Positions 16,728 through 25,905 of a stretch of 39,591 nt of DNA are shown piece after piece. Position 1 is the stretch's first letter. Each line of letters opens with the position of its first letter. The notes under the pieces were generated by a model that saw only the letters and a list, made by a program, of their open reading frames with translations, ran no database searches and was not told the DNA's origin. The position numbers and the translations under genes are program-made. Source of the DNA: Morganella morganii H1r (GTDB taxonomy: Bacteria; Pseudomonadota; Gammaproteobacteria; Enterobacterales; Enterobacteriaceae); contig NZ_AYMP01000071.1 in the NCBI RefSeq assembly GCF_000633515.1, forward strand, positions 1 through 39,591, read 5' to 3'.

Positions 16728-17501
16728 TTATTTTACGGTGGCAAAACCTGAACCTGATTTAGTAACTTTTGTTACAACTTGCGCACCATAATCATTTAAA
16801 ATTGCATAAGTAAAATCCGTTATATTTCCATTCAGTATCTGTGAACCCTCATTTTGAGAATAAACAGCTGAAGACCCGGGAGCAATCATGTCACCGTCTA
16901 ATTCAGTTTCTTTTCCGTTGATCTTTGCTTTTATACCGGAAACTGAAATATAATACGGGGATGGATTTTCTACTTTTAATCCTGTTCCTTTCCCGGGAAT
17001 ATTAATGACACTCCATTTCAATTTATCAAGATAAGAAACAGAGGACTCTTTACGCAAAGCTTCCGGTCGGTAAAAAAGTTTAATTCTTGTTTTGAATGCA
17101 ATATCTAATCGCTGTGTAAGATTTTTAGTGTCTTCACTTTCAGTCGGAATTTCCATAACATTAAAGTAATAGACCGACTCTTTATCCTGAGGCAGTGTTT
17201 TACCATTATAAATAACCCGGATACTCTGCCCTTTTCCCGGTTCGATTCGTACTAACGGTGGTGTAATAACGAAGGGTAAACCAGGATTGTTAATATTATT
17301 AACATCAACACCATCGTCAGCCCATACCTGAATAAGTGCCGGCTTGGATAAGTCTCTGTTATTAATTCTGACAACCTGCTCTTTTTTTCCGCCATCAAAT
17401 ATAATACGGGTTCCTTCTACAATAACCGCACTATGAGCCACCCCGGTAAAACCGGAAAAGAGAGCTGCAGTCAGTAACATCTTTAGTAATTTAACCAACA
17501 T
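16728..17501 (-). CDS. Periplasmic fimbrial chaperone
   Basis: A PapD/FimC-type chaperone that folds pilins by donor-strand complementation and delivers them to the usher. The 257 residues start with a signal peptide (LLKMLLTAALFSGFTGVAHSA, cleavage near 25). The mature domain has the VEGTRIIFDGGKKEQ strand with the conserved Arg, the RIEPGKGQSIRVIYN region, YYFNVMEIP and the RIKLFYRP motif with the subunit-anchoring Lys. The second Ig-like domain includes NPSPYYISV. It follows the major pilin after 56 bases that hold a terminator-like hairpin, so its level would be lower than that of the pilin. Confidence 0.96.
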   Translation of the reverse strand: MLVKLLKMLLTAALFSGFTGVAHSAVIVEGTRIIFDGGKKEQVVRINNRDLSKPALIQVWADDGVDVNNINNPGLPFVITPPLVRIEPGKGQSIRVIYNGKTLPQDKESVYYFNVMEIPTESEDTKNLTQRLDIAFKTRIKLFYRPEALRKESSVSYLDKLKWSVINIPGKGTGLKVENPSPYYISVSGIKAKINGKETELDGDMIAPGSSAVYSQNEGSQILNGNITDFTYAILNDYGAQVVTKVTKSGSGFATVK

Positions 17502-17516
17502 AATAACCTCAGATAA

Positions 17517-17547
17517 TTAAAAAAACAGAGCCAGTAATGGCTCTGTT
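17517..17547 (-). terminator. Attenuating terminator after the major pilin gene
   Basis: AACAGAGCC (17524-17532) pairs with GGCTCTGTT (17539-17547) around a six-base loop, followed on the minus strand by a run of seven T. It lies between the major pilin and the chaperone. A partial stop here is common in fimbrial operons and gives excess major subunit. Confidence 0.88.
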
Positions 17548-17557
17548 TATACATCTA

Positions 17558-18109
17558 TTACTTATAAACCAGAGTGTACATAACTTTAGCAGATACATCC
17601 CCTGCAGTGGTTGCACCGCTGGCGTAGTAACCACCTGCATAATTAAATGTATGTTCGCCCGTAGAACCCGGCAGCCATTTACTTACGTCACCAATCTTGG
17701 CGTGACTCTGAACACCATCGTTGGTATTGTAGATTTTAACCTGCACATTTTCAGCGCCGCCCTGTGTATTGTTTTTCAGGTTACCTGTTGCAGGATCCCA
17801 AGGCGTTGTGCTGCCGACAGGTTCAAAGTGGATACCGACTTCGTTGAATTCTGCCGGGTTAGCCTGAGCCGGGCACTTAACAGTGATATTGAAGGCTTTA
17901 AAACCACCTTCTTTACCGCTGGCATCCAGTGTTTTGATAGAAACAGCATCCAGGGCAACCGTCTGATCCTTATCACCTACAATTTCACAGGTTTCTGTAA
18001 TCAGTTTACCTGTGAATGTTACTGTTCCCTGACCTTCTGCAAAAGCGGAGGTGCTTGCACCGGCAACTAAAGAACCAGCAACTAATAATGCTAACTTCAT
18101 TTTGTTCAT
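17558..18109 (-). CDS. Major fimbrial subunit (FimA-like pilin)
   Basis: A 183-residue pilin that would form the fimbrial shaft. ATG 18109 (MNKMKLALLVAG) is chosen over the upstream start at 18154 because AAGGA lies seven bases before it and a clean signal peptide follows, with cleavage after ASTSAFA (about residue 24). The mature protein has the N-terminal donor strand (QGTVTFTGKLI), the pilin Cys pair (TETCEI and VKCPAQ), and the C-terminal AKVMYTLVYK with the penultimate Tyr. The gene begins only 62 bases after the tssH stop, so it is likely reached by transcription from tssH unless a promoter lies inside the tssH end. It is followed by an attenuator. Confidence 0.95.
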   Translation of the reverse strand: MNKMKLALLVAGSLVAGASTSAFAEGQGTVTFTGKLITETCEIVGDKDQTVALDAVSIKTLDASGKEGGFKAFNITVKCPAQANPAEFNEVGIHFEPVGSTTPWDPATGNLKNNTQGGAENVQVKIYNTNDGVQSHAKIGDVSKWLPGSTGEHTFNYAGGYYASGATTAGDVSAKVMYTLVYK

Positions 18110-18116
18110 ATCTATA

Positions 18117-18121
18117 TCCTT
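18117..18121 (-). promoter_or_regulatory. Ribosome binding site of the major pilin
   Basis: AAGGA on the minus strand, seven bases before ATG 18109. It decides the start, which also places the signal peptide at the N-terminus. Confidence 0.75.
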
Positions 18122-18157
18122 AATATATGATTTATATACTTCACTGCCTTCCATTAA

Positions 18158-18168
18158 ACGGTTACCGT
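18158..18168. repeat. Palindrome between tssH and the major pilin gene
   Basis: ACGGTTACCGT has 5-base arms around a central T. It lies four bases beyond the tssH stop, in the only gap between T6SS and fimbrial genes on this arm. A regulator site is possible; at this length chance is not excluded. Confidence 0.35.
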
Positions 18169-18171
18169 GTC

Positions 18172-20946
18172 TTATTCAGAGGTGACGGTAAATCCATTTT
18201 GATTATCGCAACTCAGGATGACCTTCTGAATTGCAGATTCCGTGTTCCGGTTTAAAATATGTAAACCGATTTTTGGTAAAATATTTTGTTCGATGAAACG
18301 AATAAGAATTCGTGCACCGGTTTCAGCTACAGAACACTGGCTGATAATTGAGTTCACCACATCATCGCCATATTCAAATGCAGCATTGTGCTGTGCAGAC
18401 AGACGCTGACCGACACGATCCAGATGGATACGGACAATCCGGCCCAGCGATTCATCCTGTAACGGATAGTACGGCACGACACTCAGACGTCCGAGGAACG
18501 CTGCCGGGAACACTTTCAGCAGTTCCGGCTGCAGTGCGGTACGCATACCGTCCAGATCCGGAGTCGTATCCGGGTCTGCACTCAGACTTGAAATCAGGTC
18601 ACTGCCGGCATTACTGGTCAGTAAAATGATGGTGTTTTTGAAGTCAATCACACGCCCTTCACCATCCTCCATCCGGCCTTTATCAAAGACCTGGAAGAAC
18701 AGTTCGTGAACATCCGGGTGCGCTTTTTCCACTTCATCCAGCAATACAACGCTGTACGGTTTTCTGCGGACAGCTTCCGTCAGGACACCACCCTCACCAT
18801 AACCGACATAGCCCGGAGGAGAACCCTTCAGAGACGATACCGTGTGAGCTTCCTGATATTCACTCATGTTGATGGTGATAACGTTTTGCTCACCGCCATA
18901 CAGCTGCTCGGCAATGGCCAGCGCAGTTTCGGTTTTACCGACACCGGACGGCCCGACCAGCATAAAGACGCCGATAGGTTTACGCGGATCTGCCAGTCCG
19001 GCGCGTGAGGTCTGGATCGATTCACTGATAATATCCAGCGCATGCTGCTGACCGATAACACGCTCTGCCAAATGATTCGGCAATTCCAGAACAGCGTTCA
19101 GTTCATCTTTCATCATCCGGCCTACCGGGATCCCGGTCCAGTCCGCGACAATAGATGCCACAACCGCTGCGTTGACTTCAGCCTGAATAACCGCATCCTC
19201 ACGCAGATTCATACGGATGGTTTCAAGCTCTTTTTCCCGTTCAGCCAGCTGTTTTTGTAACTCAGCCAGTTGTTCTTTCTCACTGAGTACTGCAGTTTCG
19301 GTGATCACTTCAGCTACCGCGGTATCGCTGCTTTCAGCTGCTGCAGTGTGTGACTCTTCTGCTGCCGGCACAGAGGTATCCGCCGGTTTTTCACCGTTGA
19401 TCAATGCCTGAATCCGGCCACGAATTTCCACAATTGCAGCTACGGTAGATTTTTCTTTCAGCCAGCGGGCTTCCATTTCTTCTGCCAGTGCGGCCTGAGC
19501 CTTAATATCATCCTGCAATGCATTCAGCGTACTGCTGTCTTCACGGCCGAAATTGAGTGCTTTTTCTGCCAGTGACAGTTCGGACGATGCCGTCTGTGTC
19601 TTATACTGCAGTTCCTGCAAATCCTTCGGCGGGATATTCTGGGCAACCGCAACACGGGCACAGGCCGTATCCAGCAGGCTGATCGCTTTATCCGGCAGCT
19701 GACGTGCAGGAATATAACGGTGAGATAAACGCACGGCAGACTGAAGCGCTTCTTCCATGATCCAGACACTGTGATGTTTCTCCAGCATCGGTACCAGGCC
19801 GCGTAACATGGCCACGCTTTTCTCTTCCGAAGGCTCTTCGACCTGTAACACCTGGAAACGACGGGTCAGCGCCGGATCCTTCTCAATATGACGTTTAAAC
19901 TCACTCCAGGTTGTGGCACCGATGGTTCTCAGTTTGCCGCGTGCCAGAGCCGGTTTTAATAAGTTTGCCGCATCACCGGTTCCGCTGTTGCCGCCCGCAC
20001 CGACCAGGGTATGGACTTCATCCACAAACAGGACAACCGGGTTCGGAGAAGCAACCGCTTCTTCCAGAACAGATTTCAGGCGGGATTCAAATTCGCCTTT
20101 CATGCTGGCACCCGCAGAGAGTGCAACAACATCCAGATTCAGCAGGCGGACTTTCGCCAGCGGCGGCGGTACATTACCGGAGGCAATAGCCAGGGCCATC
20201 CCTTCCACCAGCGCGGTTTTCCCCACACCGGCTTCACCGGTCAGTAACGGGTTGTTCTGACGGCGGCGCAGCAGAATATCAATCATGGTATTGATTTCCT
20301 GCTCACGGCCAATTACCGGATCAATTTTTCCTTCACGGGCCAGCGCGGTCAGATCTGTGGTGTATTGCGCCAGTGTTGCTTTACCCTGTTCGCCGCCCAT
20401 GGCATTGCTCGCTTCACCCGGCATGCTGTTTTTGCCGCCGAGATCGCTGTTATCAGTAGCATTCTGCTCTGCTTCCGGTGAATCTTTGGTAATGAATGTC
20501 AGATCCGACGCCAGGATATCCAGCGGGATCTTGTCAAACACCGGGGAAATAGCTGATAACGCCCTGCGCAACTCAGTTGTTGTCAGGCAGGCCAGTAATA
20601 AATGGCCACTGCGGATAGCGCTTTCTGAATATTCCAGACTCGCACATACCCACGCGCGCTCAATCGCCATTTCAATATGATAAGAGAAATCAGAAATAGA
20701 ACTGGCGCCTGACGGTAACCGCAGAAGTGCCTGATCCATTCCTTTTTCCATTAACTGGATATCGAGTTGAAAGTGACGGGCAATTTGCCGCAGGTCACTT
20801 TGTTCCTGTTGCCACAGCTGAACCATCCAATGAACAAGTTCAACGTATGGGTTGCCTTTTAATTTACATAGTGTCGTTGCACTCTCGATACTTCGGAATA
20901 AGGTTGTATCGAGTTTGCCGAATAAACTCTGTCTGCTGAAAGCCAC
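18172..20946 (-). CDS. tssH: T6SS sheath-recycling AAA+ ATPase TssH (ClpV)
   Basis: ClpV disassembles contracted TssBC sheaths. The 924 residues carry an N-terminal Clp-N type domain (1-150), a first AAA+ module with Walker A GEAGVGKT at 237-244, a middle coiled domain, and a second AAA+ module with GPSGVGKTETALAIAEQLYGG and ADWTGIPVGRM just before it. An Ala/Glu/Ser/Thr-rich insertion (for example AAAESSDTAVAEVITETAV) sits in the middle region, making it longer than the usual 860-890. The start is GTG 20946 with AGGT upstream. It opens the minus arm, facing tssF across 902 bases, and is followed directly by the fimbrial operon. Confidence 0.97.
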   Translation of the reverse strand: MAFSRQSLFGKLDTTLFRSIESATTLCKLKGNPYVELVHWMVQLWQQEQSDLRQIARHFQLDIQLMEKGMDQALLRLPSGASSISDFSYHIEMAIERAWVCASLEYSESAIRSGHLLLACLTTTELRRALSAISPVFDKIPLDILASDLTFITKDSPEAEQNATDNSDLGGKNSMPGEASNAMGGEQGKATLAQYTTDLTALAREGKIDPVIGREQEINTMIDILLRRRQNNPLLTGEAGVGKTALVEGMALAIASGNVPPPLAKVRLLNLDVVALSAGASMKGEFESRLKSVLEEAVASPNPVVLFVDEVHTLVGAGGNSGTGDAANLLKPALARGKLRTIGATTWSEFKRHIEKDPALTRRFQVLQVEEPSEEKSVAMLRGLVPMLEKHHSVWIMEEALQSAVRLSHRYIPARQLPDKAISLLDTACARVAVAQNIPPKDLQELQYKTQTASSELSLAEKALNFGREDSSTLNALQDDIKAQAALAEEMEARWLKEKSTVAAIVEIRGRIQALINGEKPADTSVPAAEESHTAAAESSDTAVAEVITETAVLSEKEQLAELQKQLAEREKELETIRMNLREDAVIQAEVNAAVVASIVADWTGIPVGRMMKDELNAVLELPNHLAERVIGQQHALDIISESIQTSRAGLADPRKPIGVFMLVGPSGVGKTETALAIAEQLYGGEQNVITINMSEYQEAHTVSSLKGSPPGYVGYGEGGVLTEAVRRKPYSVVLLDEVEKAHPDVHELFFQVFDKGRMEDGEGRVIDFKNTIILLTSNAGSDLISSLSADPDTTPDLDGMRTALQPELLKVFPAAFLGRLSVVPYYPLQDESLGRIVRIHLDRVGQRLSAQHNAAFEYGDDVVNSIISQCSVAETGARILIRFIEQNILPKIGLHILNRNTESAIQKVILSCDNQNGFTVTSE

Positions 20947-21151
20947 AATTATTACCTAATCAAGTGTTGTTTATACTAACAATTCACCCTAAACAGGTGC
21001 ACGGTTTATAAACACAATATGTATTACGCATCACCACGCATGCGTATAAATAACTAGCTGAACACATATCCGGAATACATAAACATAAATGTGTTTTCAG
21101 AAATACTTATTTATAATAAAAAAATGAATATTACCTGACAATGAGAATTAA

Positions 21152-21171
21152 CCTTAAGTTTGTTCTTAAGG
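21152..21171. repeat. Inverted repeat in the divergent region
   Basis: CCTTAAG (21152-21158) and CTTAAGG (21165-21171) are perfect 7-base arms around TTTGTT. It lies about 205 bases before tssH. It could be an operator or a short hairpin; no T-run follows. Confidence 0.45.
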
Positions 21172-21690
21172 CTACGTTCTGATACTCTGCATTAATCCTT
21201 ATATGCACTACACACTATCCTGAGGTTTACTTCGTGTCTTTTCACCAAGACTATTATGGAAAGAAAAAAAACACAACAAAATGGTAAAAGCAAATATGAT
21301 AATTTAGAAAATTCTTATTATCACAATCAAAATAAATGTCTCGAAATGCCTATGTAAACAATCACATAAACACATGACATACCAAGCAAAATCAATGAAC
21401 TAGGAAATATAGAACAAAAACCAACAATGAACATAAAATAATAAAAAAACAAAGAAAACCTTCGTTATTACATGAAAACATTATAATATTAGACTGATAC
21501 ACAATGAAATAAAACAGATAGACAGAAGCAAGATAAGGAACTAAGTATATACACCAATGACGACGGTACCAATATAACATTAATTAATACATTAAGAAAA
21601 ACAGGTGAATATTAAATATTCATAAATTAATCATGTCATGTTCATCATGTAATTTATTTATCTTTTTGTCACATAATTCACTTACAATAG

Positions 21691-21708
21691 GGTAATAACA
21701 CGGTAATA
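21691..21708 (+). repeat. Direct repeat upstream of tssF
   Basis: GGTAATA occurs at 21691-21697 and 21702-21708, offset by 11 bases, about one helical turn. Such spacing is typical of activator half-sites. It lies 140-158 bases before tssF. Confidence 0.35.
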
Positions 21709-21848
21709 CAGACTTATCCGATATCGGTATGAACGTATGGCCTTTATTTTTAAGCGACGTTTACTCAGTGTCTTTTTATATTTTATCTTGATAATTTTGT
21801 AAGGCTGATTATTGCCTTCACAACTCATTTCTTTTCAGAGGTATATCC

Positions 21849-23726
21849 GTGGATCAGAAATTTCTTGATTTTTACAATCGGGAACTTACGTTTATGAAAG
21901 AAATGTCCGGTGAATTTGCGGAGAAACATCCGAAAATTGCCGGTCGTCTGGGCATGAATGGTATTGAAGTTGCTGATCCTTATGTTGAGCGGCTGATTGA
22001 AGCCTTCTGCTTTATCTCCGCACGTTCCCAGGTAAAACTGGATGCAGAATTTCCGAAATTCACCCAGCGCTTTCTGGATGTCATTTATCCCAATTATAAT
22101 GCTCAGACTCCGTCAATGGGTGTGATACAGCTGCATCCCAATACCAAGGAAGGTGATTTGTCAAACGGCTATCACGTTCCGAAAAACAGCCAGATGTTTA
22201 CCAGGTTATTACCGGGTGAACAGTCACGCTGCGAATTCCGCAGCAGCCAGGATCTGACATTATGGCCGATTGAGATTGAAGATGTCCGGCTGACGTCAAT
22301 CCCGCCGGATATTTCCAGCCTGGAAAAATACCGGATATCGTATTCACGCCTGAAAGGCGCACTGCGGATTAAACTGAAGCTGGACGGCGACAACCTGTTC
22401 TCTCAGCTGGAAAACCTCGACAAACTGCCATTTTATATTGATGGTGATGAGCGCGTTGTTTCTCATATTTTTGAACTGATCCACGCACATTACGTCGCCA
22501 TGATTGTCCGCACCGGCGGCAGCGAGAAAAAAGATACCACGATTGTTAAGGGTGGTGTTTCTTTCGAAGGTTTACAGCCGGATCAGGCATTATTGCCGGT
22601 TCAGTGGAATATGTTCCACGGTCATAATCTGGTTCAGGAATATTTTGCCTGCCGCCAGCGCTTTTATTTCTTCACGCTCAATCATCTGCGTGAGGCATTG
22701 CGCAAAAATGACACCAACGAAGCGGAAATTATCATTCTGCTGGATCGTTTTCCTCAGGATCTTATCAGTCACATTGATAAAGACCGTTTTCTGCTGTTTT
22801 GCACGCCGGTCATTAACCTGTTCCCGAAACGAATCGATAAAATCGAAATTAACCGTGCGCTGAATGATTTCCATGTGGTACCGGACCGCAGCCGGCCTCT
22901 GGACTATGAAGTCTTTTCTGTCAACAGGGTGATGGGACAACAGGCAGAAAACAGCAGTGAAGTCGTTTTTAATCCGATTTATCAGACCCGTCACAGCGAC
23001 TCCGGTAATTTCGGACGTTACTTCTCGTTGCGCCGGGAAACCCGCGCCAGCGGCAGCGCGCGCCGTAAATATGAAACACTGACGCCGTATATCGGCACTG
23101 AAGTCTTTATTTCCCTGGTCGATCAGCAGGAAGCACCGTTTGATGACGATATCCGGTACCTTTCGGTCGAAGCGCTGGTCACAAACCGTGACCTTCCGCG
23201 TCTTATTGACCGGAGCAATGACTATGATTTGACACTGTCAGATTCTGTCCCTGTGTATGGCGCCAATTTCCTGTCACAGCCAAGCCCTCCTCATCCGCCG
23301 TTTGCCCGCGGTGAGTCCGCCTGGCGGCTTATCCGTCAGCTCAGTTTTAACTATCTGCCACTGCACGATATGGATCATAACCGGGGTGGAGAGTCACTGC
23401 GTAACCTGCTGCGTTTGTTTGTCAGCCCGGCTGACCAGGAATCTATGACACAAATTGACAGCCTGGTCGGCAGTAAAACCAAACCGGTTATCCGCCGGTT
23501 ACCGGGCAATGAATTGCTGGTCTACGGCCGTGGCGTTCAGTGTGTTCTGACCGTGGATGAAATCGGCTTTTCCGGGTTAAGTCCTTATTTATTCGGGTTA
23601 GTAATGGAAAACTATTTATCCCGCCACGCGGCAGTTAACGTCTTTACCGAGACGGAACTGCACTCAATGCAGCGCGGACTGGTTGCCAAATGGACACCAC
23701 GACCGGGCAAACGCGGGATTTTATAA
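21849..23726 (+). CDS. tssF: T6SS baseplate protein TssF
   Basis: TssF dimers join TssG and TssK in baseplate wedges. The 625-residue protein has the family N-terminus FLDFYNRELTFMKEMSGEFA with KIAGRLGMNG and DPYVERLIEAFCFISAR, and the C-terminal CVLTVDEIGFSG and LFGLVMENYLSRHAAVNVFTE-type motif. Length is typical. The start is GTG 21849 with AGAGG eight bases before it. It opens the plus arm. Its stop overlaps tssG as TAATG. No tssE gene precedes it, although tssE commonly sits next to tssF. Confidence 0.97.
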   Translation: MDQKFLDFYNRELTFMKEMSGEFAEKHPKIAGRLGMNGIEVADPYVERLIEAFCFISARSQVKLDAEFPKFTQRFLDVIYPNYNAQTPSMGVIQLHPNTKEGDLSNGYHVPKNSQMFTRLLPGEQSRCEFRSSQDLTLWPIEIEDVRLTSIPPDISSLEKYRISYSRLKGALRIKLKLDGDNLFSQLENLDKLPFYIDGDERVVSHIFELIHAHYVAMIVRTGGSEKKDTTIVKGGVSFEGLQPDQALLPVQWNMFHGHNLVQEYFACRQRFYFFTLNHLREALRKNDTNEAEIIILLDRFPQDLISHIDKDRFLLFCTPVINLFPKRIDKIEINRALNDFHVVPDRSRPLDYEVFSVNRVMGQQAENSSEVVFNPIYQTRHSDSGNFGRYFSLRRETRASGSARRKYETLTPYIGTEVFISLVDQQEAPFDDDIRYLSVEALVTNRDLPRLIDRSNDYDLTLSDSVPVYGANFLSQPSPPHPPFARGESAWRLIRQLSFNYLPLHDMDHNRGGESLRNLLRLFVSPADQESMTQIDSLVGSKTKPVIRRLPGNELLVYGRGVQCVLTVDEIGFSGLSPYLFGLVMENYLSRHAAVNVFTETELHSMQRGLVAKWTPRPGKRGIL

Positions 23727-24742
23727 TGAACCATCAGCATCACAACATGTTAAGCGACTTGTCGCACTGGTATGACGAAAACGAGCCATGGAAAAGTGGC
23801 TTTATCAGCCTGATGCGGGCAGTCGCGGCTAAATATCCCGATATGCCGCCTATCGGGACGGCATCACGTCCCCAGCAGGAACCTTACCGGCTGGGACAGA
23901 CACCGAATATGGTTTTTGCACCGCGTGAAATAGCGGATATCTCTCACGACGGTAATTTGTGCCACATCGATCTCTACAGTCTGGGGATTTGGGGGCCGCA
24001 GGGTGCAATGCCGGTCAACTTTACCGAGCAGGCCTTTATCCGGCTGGAACATCAGGACACCCTGCTGCGCGATTTTGTGAATATATTTCACCACCGCGCG
24101 CTGTCACTGTTTTACCGGAACTGGTTTGTATCGCAGGATGTGGCCACGCTCGATCGCAAAGATGACGAGCGGTTTTCTTTTTATATCGGCGCACTCATCG
24201 GCCTGGTGCCGGATGAAATCAGCAACTCCGTACTGCCGACACACGCCCGCCTCTCTTCTTCGTCTCATCTGATTCGTGAAGCGCGTAATCCGGAAGGTCT
24301 GGCCGGCGCCCTGGAGTATTACTTTGGTATCCGGGTAGAACTGCGGGAATTCACCAAACAGTGGATTTTTCTCGAAACCGCCGATCAGACCCGGATGGGG
24401 GATCTGAATTCCTCATTACTGTTATCGGAAGGTGCCATTCTCGGCAATACCGTCCAGGACAGACAGCATAAGTTCAGTCTGATTCTGGGGCCGTTAACAC
24501 TGGAACAATATATGCGCTTCAGTTTGTGGGGAGAGGATCTGCCGATTCTTAAAGAGTGGGTCCGCAGTTTTGTTGGCTTTGAATACGCCTGGGATGTACA
24601 GCTGGTGCTGGCCCCGGATGCTGTTCCTGAAGCCAACCTCGACGGCAGTCATCAGCTGGGTTATGCCGCCTGGCTGCCGCGGGAAAAACAGGACGAACCG
24701 ATATCGGGCATGAGTTTCGATCCTGAAACTCACCTGAACTGA
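23726..24742 (+). CDS. tssG: T6SS baseplate protein TssG
   Basis: TssG is the second wedge component, binding TssF and TssK. ATG 23726 (MNHQHHNML) is chosen because TAATG overlaps the tssF stop, which indicates coupling; the longer frame from 23690 would lie inside tssF. The 338-residue protein has YRLGQTPNMVFAPREIADI near residue 60, the GIWGPQGAMPVNFTE motif and HHRALSLFYRNWF, all typical of TssG. Length is normal. A 29-base gap separates it from tssA. Confidence 0.96.
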   Translation: MNHQHHNMLSDLSHWYDENEPWKSGFISLMRAVAAKYPDMPPIGTASRPQQEPYRLGQTPNMVFAPREIADISHDGNLCHIDLYSLGIWGPQGAMPVNFTEQAFIRLEHQDTLLRDFVNIFHHRALSLFYRNWFVSQDVATLDRKDDERFSFYIGALIGLVPDEISNSVLPTHARLSSSSHLIREARNPEGLAGALEYYFGIRVELREFTKQWIFLETADQTRMGDLNSSLLLSEGAILGNTVQDRQHKFSLILGPLTLEQYMRFSLWGEDLPILKEWVRSFVGFEYAWDVQLVLAPDAVPEANLDGSHQLGYAAWLPREKQDEPISGMSFDPETHLN

Positions 24743-24771
24743 ACCGACATGCTTAAACAGATAATGGAATA

Positions 24772-25905
24772 ATGACCGTGAGCGAAGAACTGCAATCTAC
24801 TTTTCAGTCTGACTTTTACAAAGAGATCCTTACACCGCTGGAAGGAAAATTCGTCTGCGGCGAAAGTATTGAATATGATCCTTTATACATCACATTACAG
24901 TCCAAAATGGCACCCAAAATGGGGGCTGAATACGGTGACTTTGTCGAAACAACAGAACCGGTTAACTGGCGTGAAATTGAAGGTGACTGTCTTGAATTAC
25001 TGAAAAAAAGCAAGCATATCCGCCTGATCGTTCTGTTAATCCGTGCCCGCAGCCGCCAGATTGGCCTGTTTGCTCTGGAAGAAGGGTTAATTGCGCTGTA
25101 TCAGTTGCTGAAAGACTTTCCGAATGAAATTCATCCTCAGCTTTATGATGAAGGTGAGTTTGAACCGTTTATGCGTGCAAATGCCATTTCCGAACTGGAA
25201 GATACGGATGGCTTTATGCTCGATTTACGTCAGATGACGCTGCCGAAAATTAACGGGCTGCAACTGACCGTCAAAGACGTTGAACGCGCATTTGCCATTC
25301 CGAAGGAAGAAAATGCCCTCGCGGAAGAGAGTGTCACCGGTATTCTGAATGAATGGCGTCTGAATAATGATAAAACCCTGGCTTCTCTGAATAATGCCGC
25401 TCTGATTCTGGACGCTATCAAAAAGCTGACCCGTGAAACACTGGAAAATGAAACACCGGCACTTCCGGCACTGACTCAGGTACTTTCTTTATTCAATAAA
25501 GACCTGACCGCTAACGGTAAAAAACCGGCTGCTGGTGTCTCCCCTGACGGTGATGCCGATTTAACCTCTGAATTAGTCTTTGCCGGTGATGAGCCGGGGG
25601 ATGAAGCCCGTGGTCTGGCTGTGGATTCTGTCAGCAGCACCACAGAAACCGTGGTTGATGGCGATACCACAACTGTGACAACCGAACGTGTTGTCTATCG
25701 TGACAAAGTAATTAACACCCGGCAGGATGCCCTCGAAAGGATCCGTGAAGTGCGGGCATGGTTTCAGCAAACCGAACCCGGTAACCCGATTATTTTGCTG
25801 CTGAGATACGCCGAAGAAGCGGCAGGAAAAAATTTCCTTCAGCTCAGTAAATTATTCCCCGCTGACATGCTCGCTGTTTTGGATATCAATAAGGATATGT
25901 CATGA
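24772..25905 (+). CDS. tssA: T6SS baseplate/tail-organising protein TssA
   Basis: TssA organises baseplate and tail assembly. The 377-residue protein has an ImpA-type N-terminal domain: DPLYITLQ, then VNWREIEGDCLELLKKSKHIRL-type sequence (the WREIE and LLKKSKHIRL motifs) and LYQLLKDFPNEIHPQL. A variable middle with a Thr/Val-rich linker follows, and the C-terminus (REVRAWFQQTEPGNPIILLL) is typical of one TssA class. The striking point is the 3' end: the stop TGA (25903-25905) lies inside ATGA, whose ATG begins the fimbrial-adhesin-like gene. The two are therefore translationally coupled. Confidence 0.95.
   Translation: MTVSEELQSTFQSDFYKEILTPLEGKFVCGESIEYDPLYITLQSKMAPKMGAEYGDFVETTEPVNWREIEGDCLELLKKSKHIRLIVLLIRARSRQIGLFALEEGLIALYQLLKDFPNEIHPQLYDEGEFEPFMRANAISELEDTDGFMLDLRQMTLPKINGLQLTVKDVERAFAIPKEENALAEESVTGILNEWRLNNDKTLASLNNAALILDAIKKLTRETLENETPALPALTQVLSLFNKDLTANGKKPAAGVSPDGDADLTSELVFAGDEPGDEARGLAVDSVSSTTETVVDGDTTTVTTERVVYRDKVINTRQDALERIREVRAWFQQTEPGNPIILLLRYAEEAAGKNFLQLSKLFPADMLAVLDINKDMS

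Larger units (their letters stand above)
20947..21848. other. AT-rich divergent control region between tssH and tssF
   Basis: This 902-base spacer must hold the promoters of both T6SS arms. No credible gene is seen. The plus strand is A-rich and T-poor for several hundred bases: the 60 bases from 21361 have 34 A and 9 T. It contains a perfect palindrome ACGCATGCGT (21036-21045), a stem CCTTAAG/CTTAAGG (21152-21171) and a direct repeat of GGTAATA near tssF. The composition suits H-NS binding. I could not pick a convincing sigma-70 or sigma-54 promoter by eye. Confidence 0.7.

Noticed and set aside
18110-18154. Longer major pilin from 18154
   Set aside because: It would put 15 polar residues ahead of the signal peptide; ATG 18109 has AAGGA at good spacing.
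21392-21580. Small hydrophobic 62-codon frame on the minus strand in the divergent spacer
   Set aside because: Its Tyr/Phe/Leu-rich translation follows from the A-rich plus strand, with no good ribosome site and no family resemblance.
20947-21848. Invertible promoter switch for the fimbriae
   Set aside because: No tyrosine recombinase gene is present and no long inverted repeats flanking a promoter were seen.
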